This document shows, piece after piece, positions 32,231 to 41,462 of a DNA stretch of 64,000 nt. Each line of letters begins with the position of its first letter. Positions within the stretch are counted from its first letter, which is position 1. Under the pieces are notes generated by a model. That model made no database searches. It saw only the letters and a program-made list of their open reading frames with translations, and was not told the DNA's origin. Position numbers and translations under genes: made by a program. The stretch comes from Paraburkholderia ultramafica (GTDB lineage: Bacteria; Pseudomonadota; Gammaproteobacteria; Burkholderiales; Burkholderiaceae): NCBI RefSeq assembly GCF_902859915.1, contig NZ_CADIKK010000032.1:1-64000 (forward strand), given 5' to 3'.

Positions 32231-33235
32231 ATGGACGTAACCGTCGTGTGGGCCGCGATCATCGCGTTGGGCCTTTTCATGTACGTCGTGCTGGACGGCT
32301 TCGATCTGGGCATCGGCATCGTCTTCCCGTTCTTCCCCGACGAGAAGGAACGCGACCTGATGATGAACACCGTCGCGCCCGTCTGGGACGGCAACGAAAC
32401 CTGGCTGGTGCTCGGCGGCGCCGCGCTGTTCGCGGTGTTTCCGGTGGTGTATTCGACCGTGCTGTCCGCGCTGTATCTGCCGCTGATCTTCATGCTGGTG
32501 TGCCTGATCTTTCGCGGCGTGTCATTCGAGATCCGCGCCAAGGCCAATCGCACCAAACACCTGTGGGATCTCGCGTTCATCGGCGGCTCGGCGGGCGCGA
32601 CGTTCTTCCAGGGCATCGTGCTGGGCGCGTTCCTGCAAGGCATTCCGGTGACCGACGGCGCCTATGCCGGCGACGCGTTCGGCTGGCTCACGCCGTTCAG
32701 CCTGCTCACGGGCCTCGGGCTGGTCGTCACCTATGCGCTGCTCGGCTGCTGCTGGCTGGTGGCGAAGACCGAAGGCGATCTGCAACGCCGGCTGCATCGC
32801 GTGGTATGGCCGCTCACGCTGGTGCTGCTCGGCTTCATCGCGCTGGTCAGTCTGTGGACCCCGCTGCAGGACCCGACGATCGCGCAACGCTGGTTCCATG
32901 ACAACCTCTTCTACCGTCTGCTGCCGGTGCCGTTCCTCGTGGCGATCTGCGCGTTGTTCATGTATCGCGCGGTGCGTGCGCGGCATCACAACACGCCGTT
33001 CGCGCTCGCGCTGCTGCTGGTGCTGCTCGGCTACGCGGGGCTGCTGGTGAGCCTGTGGCCGTATGCGATTCCGTCGAGCGTAACGCTGTGGGAAGCGGCC
33101 GCGCCGCGCTCGAGCCAGACCTTCACGCTGGCCGGCGCAGCGGTGATTCTGCCGATCATCATCGCCTATACGACGATGGGTTACTGGGTATTTCGAGGCA
33201 AGGTGCGTCATGGCGACCAACATCATTACCACTAA
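32231..33235 (+). CDS. cydB: Cytochrome bd-type quinol oxidase subunit II
   Basis: A 334-aa inner-membrane subunit with about eight or nine spans, partner of CydA. GFDLGIGIVFPFFPDEKERD and PVWDGNETWLVLGGAALFA are the conserved N-terminal CydB segments, and FRGVSFEIRAK follows. The start ATG at 32231 has a GAGAAAG upstream. Its 3' end overlaps the small DUF2474 gene by 26 nt. It carries no haem ligands itself in the known structures, but stabilises the haem b595/d pocket of subunit I. Confidence 0.95.
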   Translation: MDVTVVWAAIIALGLFMYVVLDGFDLGIGIVFPFFPDEKERDLMMNTVAPVWDGNETWLVLGGAALFAVFPVVYSTVLSALYLPLIFMLVCLIFRGVSFEIRAKANRTKHLWDLAFIGGSAGATFFQGIVLGAFLQGIPVTDGAYAGDAFGWLTPFSLLTGLGLVVTYALLGCCWLVAKTEGDLQRRLHRVVWPLTLVLLGFIALVSLWTPLQDPTIAQRWFHDNLFYRLLPVPFLVAICALFMYRAVRARHHNTPFALALLLVLLGYAGLLVSLWPYAIPSSVTLWEAAAPRSSQTFTLAGAAVILPIIIAYTTMGYWVFRGKVRHGDQHHYH

Positions 33236-33401
33236 GCCGAGCGGCTCGAACACCGCTCGCCACGCGTCCCCTGTGCGCAGACGCAAACTGCCGGGCTGGC
33301 TTTGGTTCATCGCGCTATGGTGCTTCGGCGTGGCGTCGGCGATGTCGCTCGGTTTCGCCTTCAAGCTCCTGATGAATGCGACGTTATTTGCGGTCAAATA
33401 A
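33210..33401 (+). CDS. Small single-span membrane protein, DUF2474 family
   Basis: A 63-aa protein with one hydrophobic helix (LPGWLWFIALWCFGVASAMS) preceded by a basic stretch (RRRK), the layout of DUF2474 proteins encoded after cydAB. It is functionally analogous to the CydX/CydH-type small subunits that stabilise bd oxidases, though whether it is a true subunit is not shown. AAGG lies before the ATG, and the reading frame starts 26 nt inside cydB, indicating coupled translation. Confidence 0.8.
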   Translation: MATNIITTKPSGSNTARHASPVRRRKLPGWLWFIALWCFGVASAMSLGFAFKLLMNATLFAVK

Positions 33402-33686
33402 ACTGCCGCTGGCGTGTGCTTTCATCCAGCGCGCATAACCTTTCGGAATCCTGCGTGGGCGGCTTCAAAAAGGAGCCGCGCGGCTCGTCTACGTAGCAAG
33501 CCGGAACCTATGCGCGGGAGACCTGCCTTACACTTGACGTGGCGCATCGAACCAGCCGGCGATCGTACCAATAGAGCGCGTCACGGGTGCGGCCAGCCGG
33601 ACGGCGCGCCGCGCCGCCGATCGGCGCAAGCAACGCGGGGTAGCCGGCCATGATGCGGCTCACGAGGATAGAAGTACAACGAGACC

Positions 33687-33701
33687 CTACCACGGTGGTA
33701 G
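33687..33701. promoter_or_regulatory. 15-bp palindrome upstream of the LuxR response regulator gene
   Basis: CTACCAC-G-GTGGTAG is perfectly symmetric and lies 35 nt before the start codon. It may be an operator for the regulator itself. The 334-bp gap (33402-33735) shows nothing else I can support. Confidence 0.55.
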
Positions 33702-33735
33702 TCCACAACGGGCAGGCCCGACTCGCGGAGACATC

Positions 33736-34539
33736 ATGAAGTTTCTTGTGGCCGACGACCATGAACTGATCCGGCAAGGCGTCAAGGGCATGCTGCGCGG
33801 ACTCGACCCCGACGCCCAGTTCGACGAAGCCGATAGCTGGGAAACCCTCGCCAGCGCCGCGCGGCCCGACGCCGATCACGATCTCGCGATCGTCGATCTG
33901 CATATGCCGGGCATGACCGGCGCGTCGTCGCTCGAAGTGCTGTTGAAGGCGAACCCCGCGCTGCCGGTGGTCGTGCTGTCCGCCGAGGAGTCGCCGGACG
34001 AAATGCGCGCGGTGCTGGCCGCCGGCGCGCTCGGCTTCGTACCGAAGCGGCAGCCCGCCAGCGTGATGCTCAAGGCGATCGAACTGGTGCTGTCGGGCGG
34101 CGCTTATGTGCCGATGGAAGCGCTGAGCCTGCTGGGCTCGCGCGACGCGCCGGCGGCGCCGGCACGCGCTGAAGCGGCAACCACTGGGGCAATGGCTCAA
34201 GGCGCGGCTCAAAGCGGGGCTCAAGACACGGCCGTGCAGTCCGCCGATCGACAGGGGTCCGGCCAGGGCGGCGCCACGCTCACCGAACCCATCACGCAAG
34301 TGCCGGCGCTGCAGCCGCATCAGCAGCATCTGCTGGAAAACCTGTCGCCGCGTCAGCAGGACATCATGCGGCTCGTGCATCGCGGCTGGACCAACAAGAT
34401 GATCGCGCGCGACCTGGGCGTCGCGGAAGGTACGGTCAAGGTGCATCTGTCGGTGATCTTCCGGGCGCTTGGCGTGCATAACCGGTCGACGGCGATCGCG
34501 GTGATCAACGGCTGGCTGGAAGCCGGCAAGACCTTGTAG
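33736..34539 (+). CDS. Two-component response regulator, REC plus LuxR-type HTH
   Basis: A 267-aa NarL/FixJ-type regulator. The receiver domain covers residues 1-120: ADDHE (6-10), phosphoacceptor Asp54 in AIVDLHMPG, and PKRQ with the conserved Lys near 104. A long Ala/Gln/Gly-rich linker (about 136-185) is unusual in length. The LuxR helix-turn-helix follows at about 203-260 (LSPRQQDIMRLVHRGWTNKM, VAEGTVKVHLSVIFRALGV). GGAG precedes the ATG. It is convergent with a hybrid histidine kinase gene, its likely partner. The palindrome at 33687 suggests self-regulation. Confidence 0.92.
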   Translation: MKFLVADDHELIRQGVKGMLRGLDPDAQFDEADSWETLASAARPDADHDLAIVDLHMPGMTGASSLEVLLKANPALPVVVLSAEESPDEMRAVLAAGALGFVPKRQPASVMLKAIELVLSGGAYVPMEALSLLGSRDAPAAPARAEAATTGAMAQGAAQSGAQDTAVQSADRQGSGQGGATLTEPITQVPALQPHQQHLLENLSPRQQDIMRLVHRGWTNKMIARDLGVAEGTVKVHLSVIFRALGVHNRSTAIAVINGWLEAGKTL

Positions 34540-34597
34540 CCGCCTTGTAGTGCGCTTGCCGCACTTAACGCGAAAGGCAAGGCAAAAGACTTTCTAC

Positions 34598-34627
34598 GGG
34601 CGGCCATCACAGAGAGTCAGGCCGCCC
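34598..34627. terminator. Hairpin between the convergent response regulator and kinase genes
   Basis: GGGCGGCC (34598-34605) and GGCCGCCC (34620-34627) form an 8-bp GC stem with a 14-nt loop. No U-run on either strand; position between convergent stops suggests termination. Confidence 0.45.
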
Positions 34628-34635
34628 GCCCCCGT

Positions 34636-36561
34636 CTACTTCTGCGATTCGCTTTGCGACTGCGTCTGCGAGCCAGACCCCGGTGCGCCCGGCGGCACGC
34701 TCGCCGCTTCGCCGATCGCGCCATGCTTCACGTCGCTCTGCGCGTCATTGCCCGCCACTTTCTCCCGCAACGAAAGCGCAGCCGCCGTCCGTCCCTTGTC
34801 CAGCTCGGCCTGCTGCCACAACATTTCCAGCGTGCGCCGCAAACGCGCGGGCGTCACCGGTTTATGCAGCACCGGAATGCCCTGTAACGCGAGCGCCGCC
34901 AACTCCGCCGACGCCATGTCGCCGGTAATCAGCAGCGTCACCACGTTGTCGTGCCCCGCGCGCGCGAGCACGCTGCGCACGGCAGTCAGCGCCTGCGCGC
35001 CGGTCCGGTGATTCGCCAACTGGTAATCGCATAGCACCGCATCCGGCACGAAACCGTTTTCGAGCGCCGCGAGCGCCTCGGCCTCGTCGCGCGCGCCGAG
35101 CACGCTGCACCCCCAGCGCCCCAGCAGACTCGTCAAGCCTTCGAGAATCGACGGCTCGTCGTCGATGCACAGCACGCGCCGCCCCTGCGCCGACGGACCG
35201 CCCGCCACGGCTTCATTCAGGCTCGCGACGATCCCGCCGGCGTCGCCCGCCTGCACCGGAAAGCGGAACACCGAGCCGCGGCCCGGTGCGGAGCACAGTT
35301 GCAGTTCGCCGCCGAGCATGCCGACCAGCCGCTTCACCGTCGGCAAACCAAGGCCGTGGCCCTGGCGCGCGTCGCGTTGCGGATTGGCGGCCTGATAGAA
35401 CTCTTCGAAAATGCGCTGGTGCTCGTCGGCTGCAATGCCGATGCCCGAATCGCGTACTTCGATATAGCCGCCCGTCTGCCGCCCCGCGCGGCGAAAGCCC
35501 AGCCAGATCGCGCCGTCCTCGGTATAGCGCACCGCGTTCGACAACAGGTTGCTCAGCACGCGTTCGAGCAGCACGGGATCGTCGTAGACGACCATCGTGG
35601 TCGGCGCGATGCGCAACGCGAGTCCCTTCGCCGCGGCCTGCGGGCGGTACTGGCTGCCGACCCGCTCGAACAGTTCGGAGAGCCGGAAGTGCAGCCGGAT
35701 CACCTGGGTCACGCCGCTTTCGAGCCGTGCAAGATCGAGCACCTGGTTGAACAGCTGATTCAACGCCTCGACGTTGTAGACGATGTGCTCGGCGGTCTTC
35801 GCATGCTGCGCGGGCGTCGCCGCGGTGTCGTTGAGCGACGCCGCCAGCAAACCGATCGCATGCAGCGGCTGGCGCAGATCGTGGCTGGCGGCGGCGAAAA
35901 AGCGCGTCTTCGCGAGACTCGCTTCTTCGGCGAGCCGCTTTTGCGCCGCCAGCGATTCCGCCAGATACTGCTGATCGATCCGCGCCTGCACGACCTGGCG
36001 GAACAGCTTGCGATAGCTCATCGCGTAGACGTTGATCGCGCAAAAGAAAAACGCGAGGACGATCGCGAGAATCGTGCGGTCGAACGTATGCGAGCCGAAG
36101 TGCAGCACGATCGACGGAAACAGCAGGAACGGAATCGCGGTCGAAAAGTTCAGCAGGTCGAAGCCGTTCGACATGAATACGCCGGCTGCCAGCGTCACGA
36201 GCATGACCGTGTGCAGCAGCGGCAAATCGGTTTGCGGACTCTGGAACGCGAACCACACCGCGAAGCCGGGCCCGCTATACAGCAACACGCCGCGCAACGC
36301 GTGCAGGTAGATCCAGTCGCGCGGCGAGACCAGATGGGGATAGCGGCGATTGAAGATCCACAGCGCGAGACTGCCGCAATTGGCAGCCGCATAGAAACCG
36401 AAGCACGCGATGAACAGCGGCGGCGACGGGATTCTCGGCCAATAGATCGCCACCAGCACCGCGATCGAAAACCAGTGCGAAAAGAAAGCGATCGGATCTT
36501 GTGCGTACAGCACGCGCACCAGGTCTTCGTCGATGGCACGCTGGATCGGGTCGGCCCGCAT
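34636..36561 (-). CDS. Hybrid sensor histidine kinase (membrane sensor, HisKA, HATPase, receiver)
   Basis: A 641-aa inner-membrane kinase. Six hydrophobic segments occupy about residues 28-180, without a large periplasmic loop. A coiled region leads to HisKA with phosphoacceptor His227 (ASHDLRQPLHAIG), then HATPase_c with LSNLLSNAVRYTEDG, RDSGIGIAADE and GHGLGLPTVKRL, and a C-terminal receiver with IDDEPS and Asp512 (LCDYQLANHRTG). AAGGAG before the ATG at 36561 excludes a longer start. The Ser/Gln-rich tail (SQTQSQSESQ) is low-complexity. The convergent LuxR regulator is the likely phosphorelay partner. Signal unknown. Confidence 0.92.
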   Translation of the reverse strand: MRADPIQRAIDEDLVRVLYAQDPIAFFSHWFSIAVLVAIYWPRIPSPPLFIACFGFYAAANCGSLALWIFNRRYPHLVSPRDWIYLHALRGVLLYSGPGFAVWFAFQSPQTDLPLLHTVMLVTLAAGVFMSNGFDLLNFSTAIPFLLFPSIVLHFGSHTFDRTILAIVLAFFFCAINVYAMSYRKLFRQVVQARIDQQYLAESLAAQKRLAEEASLAKTRFFAAASHDLRQPLHAIGLLAASLNDTAATPAQHAKTAEHIVYNVEALNQLFNQVLDLARLESGVTQVIRLHFRLSELFERVGSQYRPQAAAKGLALRIAPTTMVVYDDPVLLERVLSNLLSNAVRYTEDGAIWLGFRRAGRQTGGYIEVRDSGIGIAADEHQRIFEEFYQAANPQRDARQGHGLGLPTVKRLVGMLGGELQLCSAPGRGSVFRFPVQAGDAGGIVASLNEAVAGGPSAQGRRVLCIDDEPSILEGLTSLLGRWGCSVLGARDEAEALAALENGFVPDAVLCDYQLANHRTGAQALTAVRSVLARAGHDNVVTLLITGDMASAELAALALQGIPVLHKPVTPARLRRTLEMLWQQAELDKGRTAAALSLREKVAGNDAQSDVKHGAIGEAASVPPGAPGSGSQTQSQSESQK

Positions 36562-36765
36562 CGGGCGTTCTCCTTGTCGGGCACGGCAACTTCGGTGAGG
36601 GAGCGCGCCAGCCCGGCGACTCGGGCGATACGGGCCGGGCGGGGTGCGCCGGCGCTGCGCAGCGGGCACGGCATGGTGGGGCAACGGCGAAGCAATTGCG
36701 CGGGGCGGCGTTCCGGTGCGGCGGAGGCCCTCTCCTCAGACGAATAACACGTATCTCGTCGGAAG

Positions 36766-36785
36766 GTTTACCCGGCAGTTTACCC
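36766..36785. repeat. Direct repeat GTTTACCC x2 in the divergent kinase/263-aa gene spacer
   Basis: GTTTACCC at 36766-36773 and 36778-36785, repeat distance 12 nt, near one helical turn, so both faces could bind one dimer. It lies in the 375-bp gap between the kinase gene and the gene at 36937. Confidence 0.4.
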
Positions 36786-36936
36786 ATCAGCTACCACTTA
36801 ATCCATATAGGCGAAGAACTCGCCGCGAACCATACTGGATTCACATTCCAGCGCGGCTTCAACGCTCCACGCTTCCCTTGCCGGCCCGCAGTTGAGGCTC
36901 ACCGCGCTCCTTGCCTGACCCCTCACGGAGGTTTTC

Positions 36937-37728
36937 ATGGGCGCAGTTCCGAGCCACGAGTTCGTCCGCAATCTCGACGATGCGGTCCTGCCCGATCTGT
37001 GGCGCCGGCGCACCCGCTTGTCCGCCGACGAAATGGTATCGATGGTCGAACTGGTCAAGCGGGCGCTGCGGACCTATCACCCGCTCGAATTGCAGGCGCT
37101 CGGCGAGGACAAGGAAGAACTGATCGCGCAGTTCATCTACGCGAAGGTATTGCGCCTCGCGCCCGGCCACACGGAGACCCACGCCTGCGCGGACAGCGCG
37201 CCGTCCAACGGCTACGCGGTGTGCGCGTATTTCCGCCGCTATCTGATCGACTGCCTGCGCAGCGCCGGCCATCAACGCAACGTGTCGATGGAAAACGAAG
37301 GCATGGCGCAGGAAATCGATCTGCACGCGCACGCGCTGGAAGACCCGGTGGAAAGCGTGCTGCTGCAATACGGTCTCGACGAACAGCGCGTGCGGCTCGC
37401 GGCACGCGCGCTTATCGACAGCCTCGACGAGCCTGAGCGCATCGTGCTGGCCGGCAGCCTCGGCTGGTGCTCGGAAGGCAAAGGCGGCCTGTCGGCGGTC
37501 GCGGCTCAGCATCGGGTGCCCTCCTATCACTATCGCGCCGTCAAACTCGGCGTCACCATGAAAAAGACGGCCGGCGCCGAGGATTTTTCCAACACCAAGA
37601 TCGGCCGCTGGCTCACAGACGTGCTCGGCATCGCGATCGACCTCGACAATCGCGTGGCCATTCTGCTCGCGCTGAACCTGCTCGCCGCCGAATCGAGCGA
37701 CAGCGAAATGAATGAAGCGGCCGCGTAA
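36937..37728 (+). CDS. Uncharacterised 263-aa protein with sigma-factor-like layout
   Basis: Not recognised as a named family. The middle (YAVCAYFRRYLIDCLRSAGH) resembles sigma-70 region 2 helices. Further on, ALIDSLDEPERIVLAGSLGW and LSAVAAQHRVPSYHYRAVKL resemble the region 4 pattern of a divergent helix-turn-helix. No signal peptide or membrane span; several cysteines. GGAGG lies 8 nt upstream of the ATG. It is divergent from the hybrid kinase, so it may belong to the same signalling unit. A terminator follows at 37789-37817. Sigma-like function is a guess from pattern and should be treated as such. Confidence 0.5.
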   Translation: MGAVPSHEFVRNLDDAVLPDLWRRRTRLSADEMVSMVELVKRALRTYHPLELQALGEDKEELIAQFIYAKVLRLAPGHTETHACADSAPSNGYAVCAYFRRYLIDCLRSAGHQRNVSMENEGMAQEIDLHAHALEDPVESVLLQYGLDEQRVRLAARALIDSLDEPERIVLAGSLGWCSEGKGGLSAVAAQHRVPSYHYRAVKLGVTMKKTAGAEDFSNTKIGRWLTDVLGIAIDLDNRVAILLALNLLAAESSDSEMNEAAA

Positions 37729-37788
37729 GAGAACCTGACCACGCGGCAGCCGCCGCGGCGACACGCTGCACGCATCAGGCGCCGGGGC

Positions 37789-37817
37789 GGCGCGCCACGT
37801 ACGACGCGCCTTTTTTT
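37789..37817 (+). terminator. Rho-independent terminator after the 263-aa gene
   Basis: GGCGCG (37789-37794) and CGCGCC (37805-37810) with a 10-nt loop, followed by seven T (37811-37817). Confidence 0.8.
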
Positions 37818-37922
37818 GTGAGCGCGCACCGCCTACGATAAAAAAGCCGCGGCCCAGCGCCGTCTTGCTTCCGAAGTCCGGCATCCCCTTTCCCGCATTT
37901 GATTCCAGACGAGGTGGTCCTG

Positions 37923-40900
37923 ATGAACCGCTTATCGAGCGCCCCGACGGCGCTGAAAGAGCATTACGACGTGGTCGTGGTGGGTTCGGGCTACGGCGGT
38001 GCGATTGCCGCGAGCCGCATGGCGCGCGCCGGCCGCAGTGTGTGCGTGCTCGAACGCGGGCGCGAATTCATGGCCGGCGAATTTCCACGCACGCCGCTTC
38101 AAGGCACCGGGCAGATCCAGTACAACACCGCCGCCGCGCAAATCGGCTCGCCGCTCGCGCTGCTCGAAGTGCACGTGAACGAAGACGTGAACGCGGTGGT
38201 CGGCTGCGGCCTGGGCGGCACCTCGCTGATCAACGCGAACGTCGCGCTCGAAGCCGACCCGCGCTTATGGGACGACGCGCGCTGGCCGGCCGCGTTACGC
38301 GCCGACAAGGACGGCCGCGATCACGGCTATGCACTGGCCCGCGCGATGCTGCAACCGTCGCCGGTGCCCGCCGATTTTCCGCCGCTGCCGAAATTGCAGG
38401 CGCTCGAAAAATCGGCGCAGGCGCTCGGCATGGCCGACCGCTTCAGCCGCCCGCCGATCACCGTCACCTTCAAGGATGGCCCGAACGCTGCGGGCGTCGA
38501 GCAGAAGGCTTGCGTCGGTTGCGGCGATTGCAACTCGGGTTGCAACTACGAAGCGAAAAATTCGACGCACATGAACTATCTGCCCGATGCGGTCGCGCAC
38601 GGCGCGCAGATTTTCACGGGCGCCGCGGTGCATTCGGTGGTGCGTGAGCCCGCCACGCAGCAATGGAAGGTGGGCTTCCAACTGGTGAAGCTCGGCCGCG
38701 AAAGCTATGACGCGCCCGATCTGTTCGTGAGCGCGGATATCGTCATCGTGTCGGCCGGCACGATCGGTTCGACGGCGTTGCTGCTGCGCTCGCGCAAACA
38801 AGGGCTGGGCACCTCGGACATGCTCGGCCAACACTTCACCGGCAACGGCGACGTGCTCGCCTTCGCGTACAACACCGACGAACCGATCAATGGCGTCGGC
38901 TGGGGCTCGCACGCCCCAGGCGAGATTCCACCGGTCGGGCCGACCATCACTGGCCTGATCGACAATCGCAACACCGCCAACGTCAAAGACGGCTATGTGA
39001 TCGAAGAAGGCTCGCTCGCCGGCGCGGTTGGCGTGGCGCTCGTCGGCATGCTCGGCGCGGCCGCACCGCTCGAAGGCGTGGACGTGGGCGGAGCGCGATC
39101 ATTGCATGCGCGGCTCGCCTACGAAGCACGCGGAATCGACAGTTGGCTGCGCGGCCCATATCACGGCGCGCTCAACCATACGCAAAGCTACCTGGTGATG
39201 GCACATGACGACGAAAGCGGCCAGATCAGCGTCGACGACAGAGGCCGCGCGCGCATCGCGTGGGAAAACGCCGGCAAGCAGCCGATCTTTCAAACGATCG
39301 AAGACACACTGAAGCAGGCGACGGTGCCGCTCGGCGGCAAATACCTGCGCAATCCGATTTCCACCGATATCCTCGGCAACCGGACCGTCACCGTGCATCC
39401 GCTCGGCGGCTGCGGGATGGGCGAAGAAGCGCAGCACGGCGTGGTCGATCACCAGGGCCGCGTGTTCAGCAGCGCGGCGGGCAACGCGGTGCATGAGGGT
39501 CTGTATGTGATGGACGGCGCAGTCATGCCGATGTCGCTCGGCGTCAATCCGCTGCTGACCATTTCCGCGCTGGCCGAACGCAATTGCGCGCTGCTTGCGG
39601 CCGCGCATGGCTGGTCGATCGACTATGCGTCCAAGGGGGACGCCGCCACGCCGCCTGCGCAAAAAATCGGCCTGCATTTCACGGAAACGATGGTCGGCAC
39701 TTACACGCCGACGGTTGCGGGCGACGCCGCCAGGAGCCCGATCCAGTTCACGCTGACCGTCGAATCGGACGATCTGGCCGATATGCTCGGCAATCCGCAA
39801 CATCTCGCCCGCACCACCGGCACGCTGACCTGCCCGGCGCTCTCCGCGCAGCCGATGACGATCAGCGACGGCACGTTCAACCTGTTCGTGGTCGACGAGT
39901 CGGACGTGGACGAGCGCAACATGAACTACCGGATGACGCTCAATGCGGTGGAAGGCAAGACCTTCTACCTGAGCGCGCAGAAGATCATCACGCGCACATC
40001 GCCGATCAATCTGTGGGAGCAGACCAATACCGCGTATGCCGAGATTCGCGAATCGCAGCAAGCCGACGCGCCGGTGCTTGGCAAAGCCACGCTGATCATC
40101 ACGCCGGAAAACTTCCTCAAGCAGCAGCGCACGCTCGAAGTCACCAATGCGCCCGATCTGAAGACCCGCCTCGAATGGACGCTGAAGTTCGGCAAGTTCT
40201 TCGCCGGCGTGCTGTTCGACGAATACGGCGGCGTCGCCGCGCCGTTGCAGTTCTTCGACCCGAAGGCGACGCCGCGTCTGAAGCGGGCGCTGCGCGCGCC
40301 GGCGCCGCAAGTCGTATTCTTCGATACGCCCGACGGCACCACGCTGAGGCTCACACGCTATGTCGACCCCGCTCGCCAGGCGGCGCGTCCGGTGCTGCTG
40401 ATTCACGGCTCGGGCGTATCGAGCCGCATCTATTCGACCGATCTGATCGCGACCAACATGGTCGAGTATCTTTGCGCGGCCGGCTATGACGTGTGGCTCG
40501 TCGATCTGCGCGTCAGCATCGAGATGCCGAGCGTGCTGGTGCCGACCAACGTCGACAAGGTCGCCCGCGAGGACATTCCCGCCGCCGTCGCCAGGATTCG
40601 CGAGCTGACCGGCGCGCAACAGATTCAGGCGGTCGGTCATTGCCTGGGTGGCCTCGCGTTGAGCATGTCGTTGTTGTCCGGACTCGAAGGCGTGCGTTCG
40701 GCGGTGATTTCGCAAGTGTCGACCCATCCTGTGCCGGGCACGTTGGAGAAGATCAAGGCCGGCCTGCACATCCCCGGCATCATGCAGTATCTCAAGTTGC
40801 GTGACCTGAGCGCGTATACGCAAGACGACTCGTGGCCCCAGAACCTGCTCGACGAAGCGCTCCGGCTTTACCCGATCGACCACGACGAGGGCTGCGGCAA

Positions 40901-41333
40901 CCCGATCTGCCATCGCGCGACCTTCCTGTACGGCCTGCTCTACGAGCATGAAAAACTGAACGAGACGCTGCATGCCAATCTGCAGGAATTGCTCGGCGTG
41001 CACGATGTCGAGGTCTTCAAGCATCTGGCCGCGATGGTGCGAGCGGGCAAAGTCGTCGATGCCGAAGGCAAAGACGTCTACCTGACCGGGACGGACGGCA
41101 TGAAGGGGCTGGAGGGGATGCGCCTGCCGATCGGCTTCATCCACGGCGACAGGAACGAAACGTATCTGCCGAAAAGCACCGAGCTGACTTTCGACATGCT
41201 GGTCAAGCAGTTCCCCGAACAGCCGTACGAGCGGCATCTGATTCCGGGCTATGGACACATCGACTGTATTTTCGGCAAGAACGCATCGGTGGATGTTTAT
41301 CCGGTGATTGCGCGGTATCTGGACGCGCATTGA
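37923..41333 (+). CDS. GMC oxidoreductase fused to an alpha/beta hydrolase
   Basis: A 1136-aa bimodular protein. The N-terminal part is a cholesterol-oxidase-like GMC flavoprotein: GSGYGG (21-26), CGLGGTSLINAN, HPLGGCGMG and MDGAVMPMSLGVNPLLTISA. It has a four-cysteine cluster in ACVGCGDCNSGCNY (Cys197, 200, 203, 207). A beta-rich linker domain (about 575-790) joins it to an alpha/beta hydrolase with LLIHGSGVSS, VGHCLGG and GYGHIDC. The nucleophile elbow has Cys907 where Ser is usual, as in PHA synthases and dienelactone hydrolases. GAGGTGG precedes the ATG at 37923; an in-frame TTG at 37899 is less likely. No signal peptide. Substrate may be a hydrophobic alcohol or sterol-like ester; this is inference. 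Confidence 0.88.
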   Translation: MNRLSSAPTALKEHYDVVVVGSGYGGAIAASRMARAGRSVCVLERGREFMAGEFPRTPLQGTGQIQYNTAAAQIGSPLALLEVHVNEDVNAVVGCGLGGTSLINANVALEADPRLWDDARWPAALRADKDGRDHGYALARAMLQPSPVPADFPPLPKLQALEKSAQALGMADRFSRPPITVTFKDGPNAAGVEQKACVGCGDCNSGCNYEAKNSTHMNYLPDAVAHGAQIFTGAAVHSVVREPATQQWKVGFQLVKLGRESYDAPDLFVSADIVIVSAGTIGSTALLLRSRKQGLGTSDMLGQHFTGNGDVLAFAYNTDEPINGVGWGSHAPGEIPPVGPTITGLIDNRNTANVKDGYVIEEGSLAGAVGVALVGMLGAAAPLEGVDVGGARSLHARLAYEARGIDSWLRGPYHGALNHTQSYLVMAHDDESGQISVDDRGRARIAWENAGKQPIFQTIEDTLKQATVPLGGKYLRNPISTDILGNRTVTVHPLGGCGMGEEAQHGVVDHQGRVFSSAAGNAVHEGLYVMDGAVMPMSLGVNPLLTISALAERNCALLAAAHGWSIDYASKGDAATPPAQKIGLHFTETMVGTYTPTVAGDAARSPIQFTLTVESDDLADMLGNPQHLARTTGTLTCPALSAQPMTISDGTFNLFVVDESDVDERNMNYRMTLNAVEGKTFYLSAQKIITRTSPINLWEQTNTAYAEIRESQQADAPVLGKATLIITPENFLKQQRTLEVTNAPDLKTRLEWTLKFGKFFAGVLFDEYGGVAAPLQFFDPKATPRLKRALRAPAPQVVFFDTPDGTTLRLTRYVDPARQAARPVLLIHGSGVSSRIYSTDLIATNMVEYLCAAGYDVWLVDLRVSIEMPSVLVPTNVDKVAREDIPAAVARIRELTGAQQIQAVGHCLGGLALSMSLLSGLEGVRSAVISQVSTHPVPGTLEKIKAGLHIPGIMQYLKLRDLSAYTQDDSWPQNLLDEALRLYPIDHDEGCGNPICHRATFLYGLLYEHEKLNETLHANLQELLGVHDVEVFKHLAAMVRAGKVVDAEGKDVYLTGTDGMKGLEGMRLPIGFIHGDRNETYLPKSTELTFDMLVKQFPEQPYERHLIPGYGHIDCIFGKNASVDVYPVIARYLDAH

Positions 41334-41462
41334 CGTAGCACGAGTGCGGCGCATGCGGAGCGGCCCAGGATTCGATCAGCGCGTGTCGGGCACATCTTCG
41401 GTGGGCCCGACTGCAAGTGCGAGCTCGCCGCGATCGTTCTTCAATACGCGCCCCCACTGCGC

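Noticed and set aside
35299..36747. 482-codon plus-strand open frame over the hybrid kinase gene
   Set aside because: Overlaps the HATPase and HisKA coding region on the other strand; no recognisable domain and typical shadow composition.
39099..41354. 751-codon minus-strand open frame inside the GMC-hydrolase gene
   Set aside because: Antisense shadow of a gene with clear motifs over its whole length; composition is Arg/His/Gln-rich.
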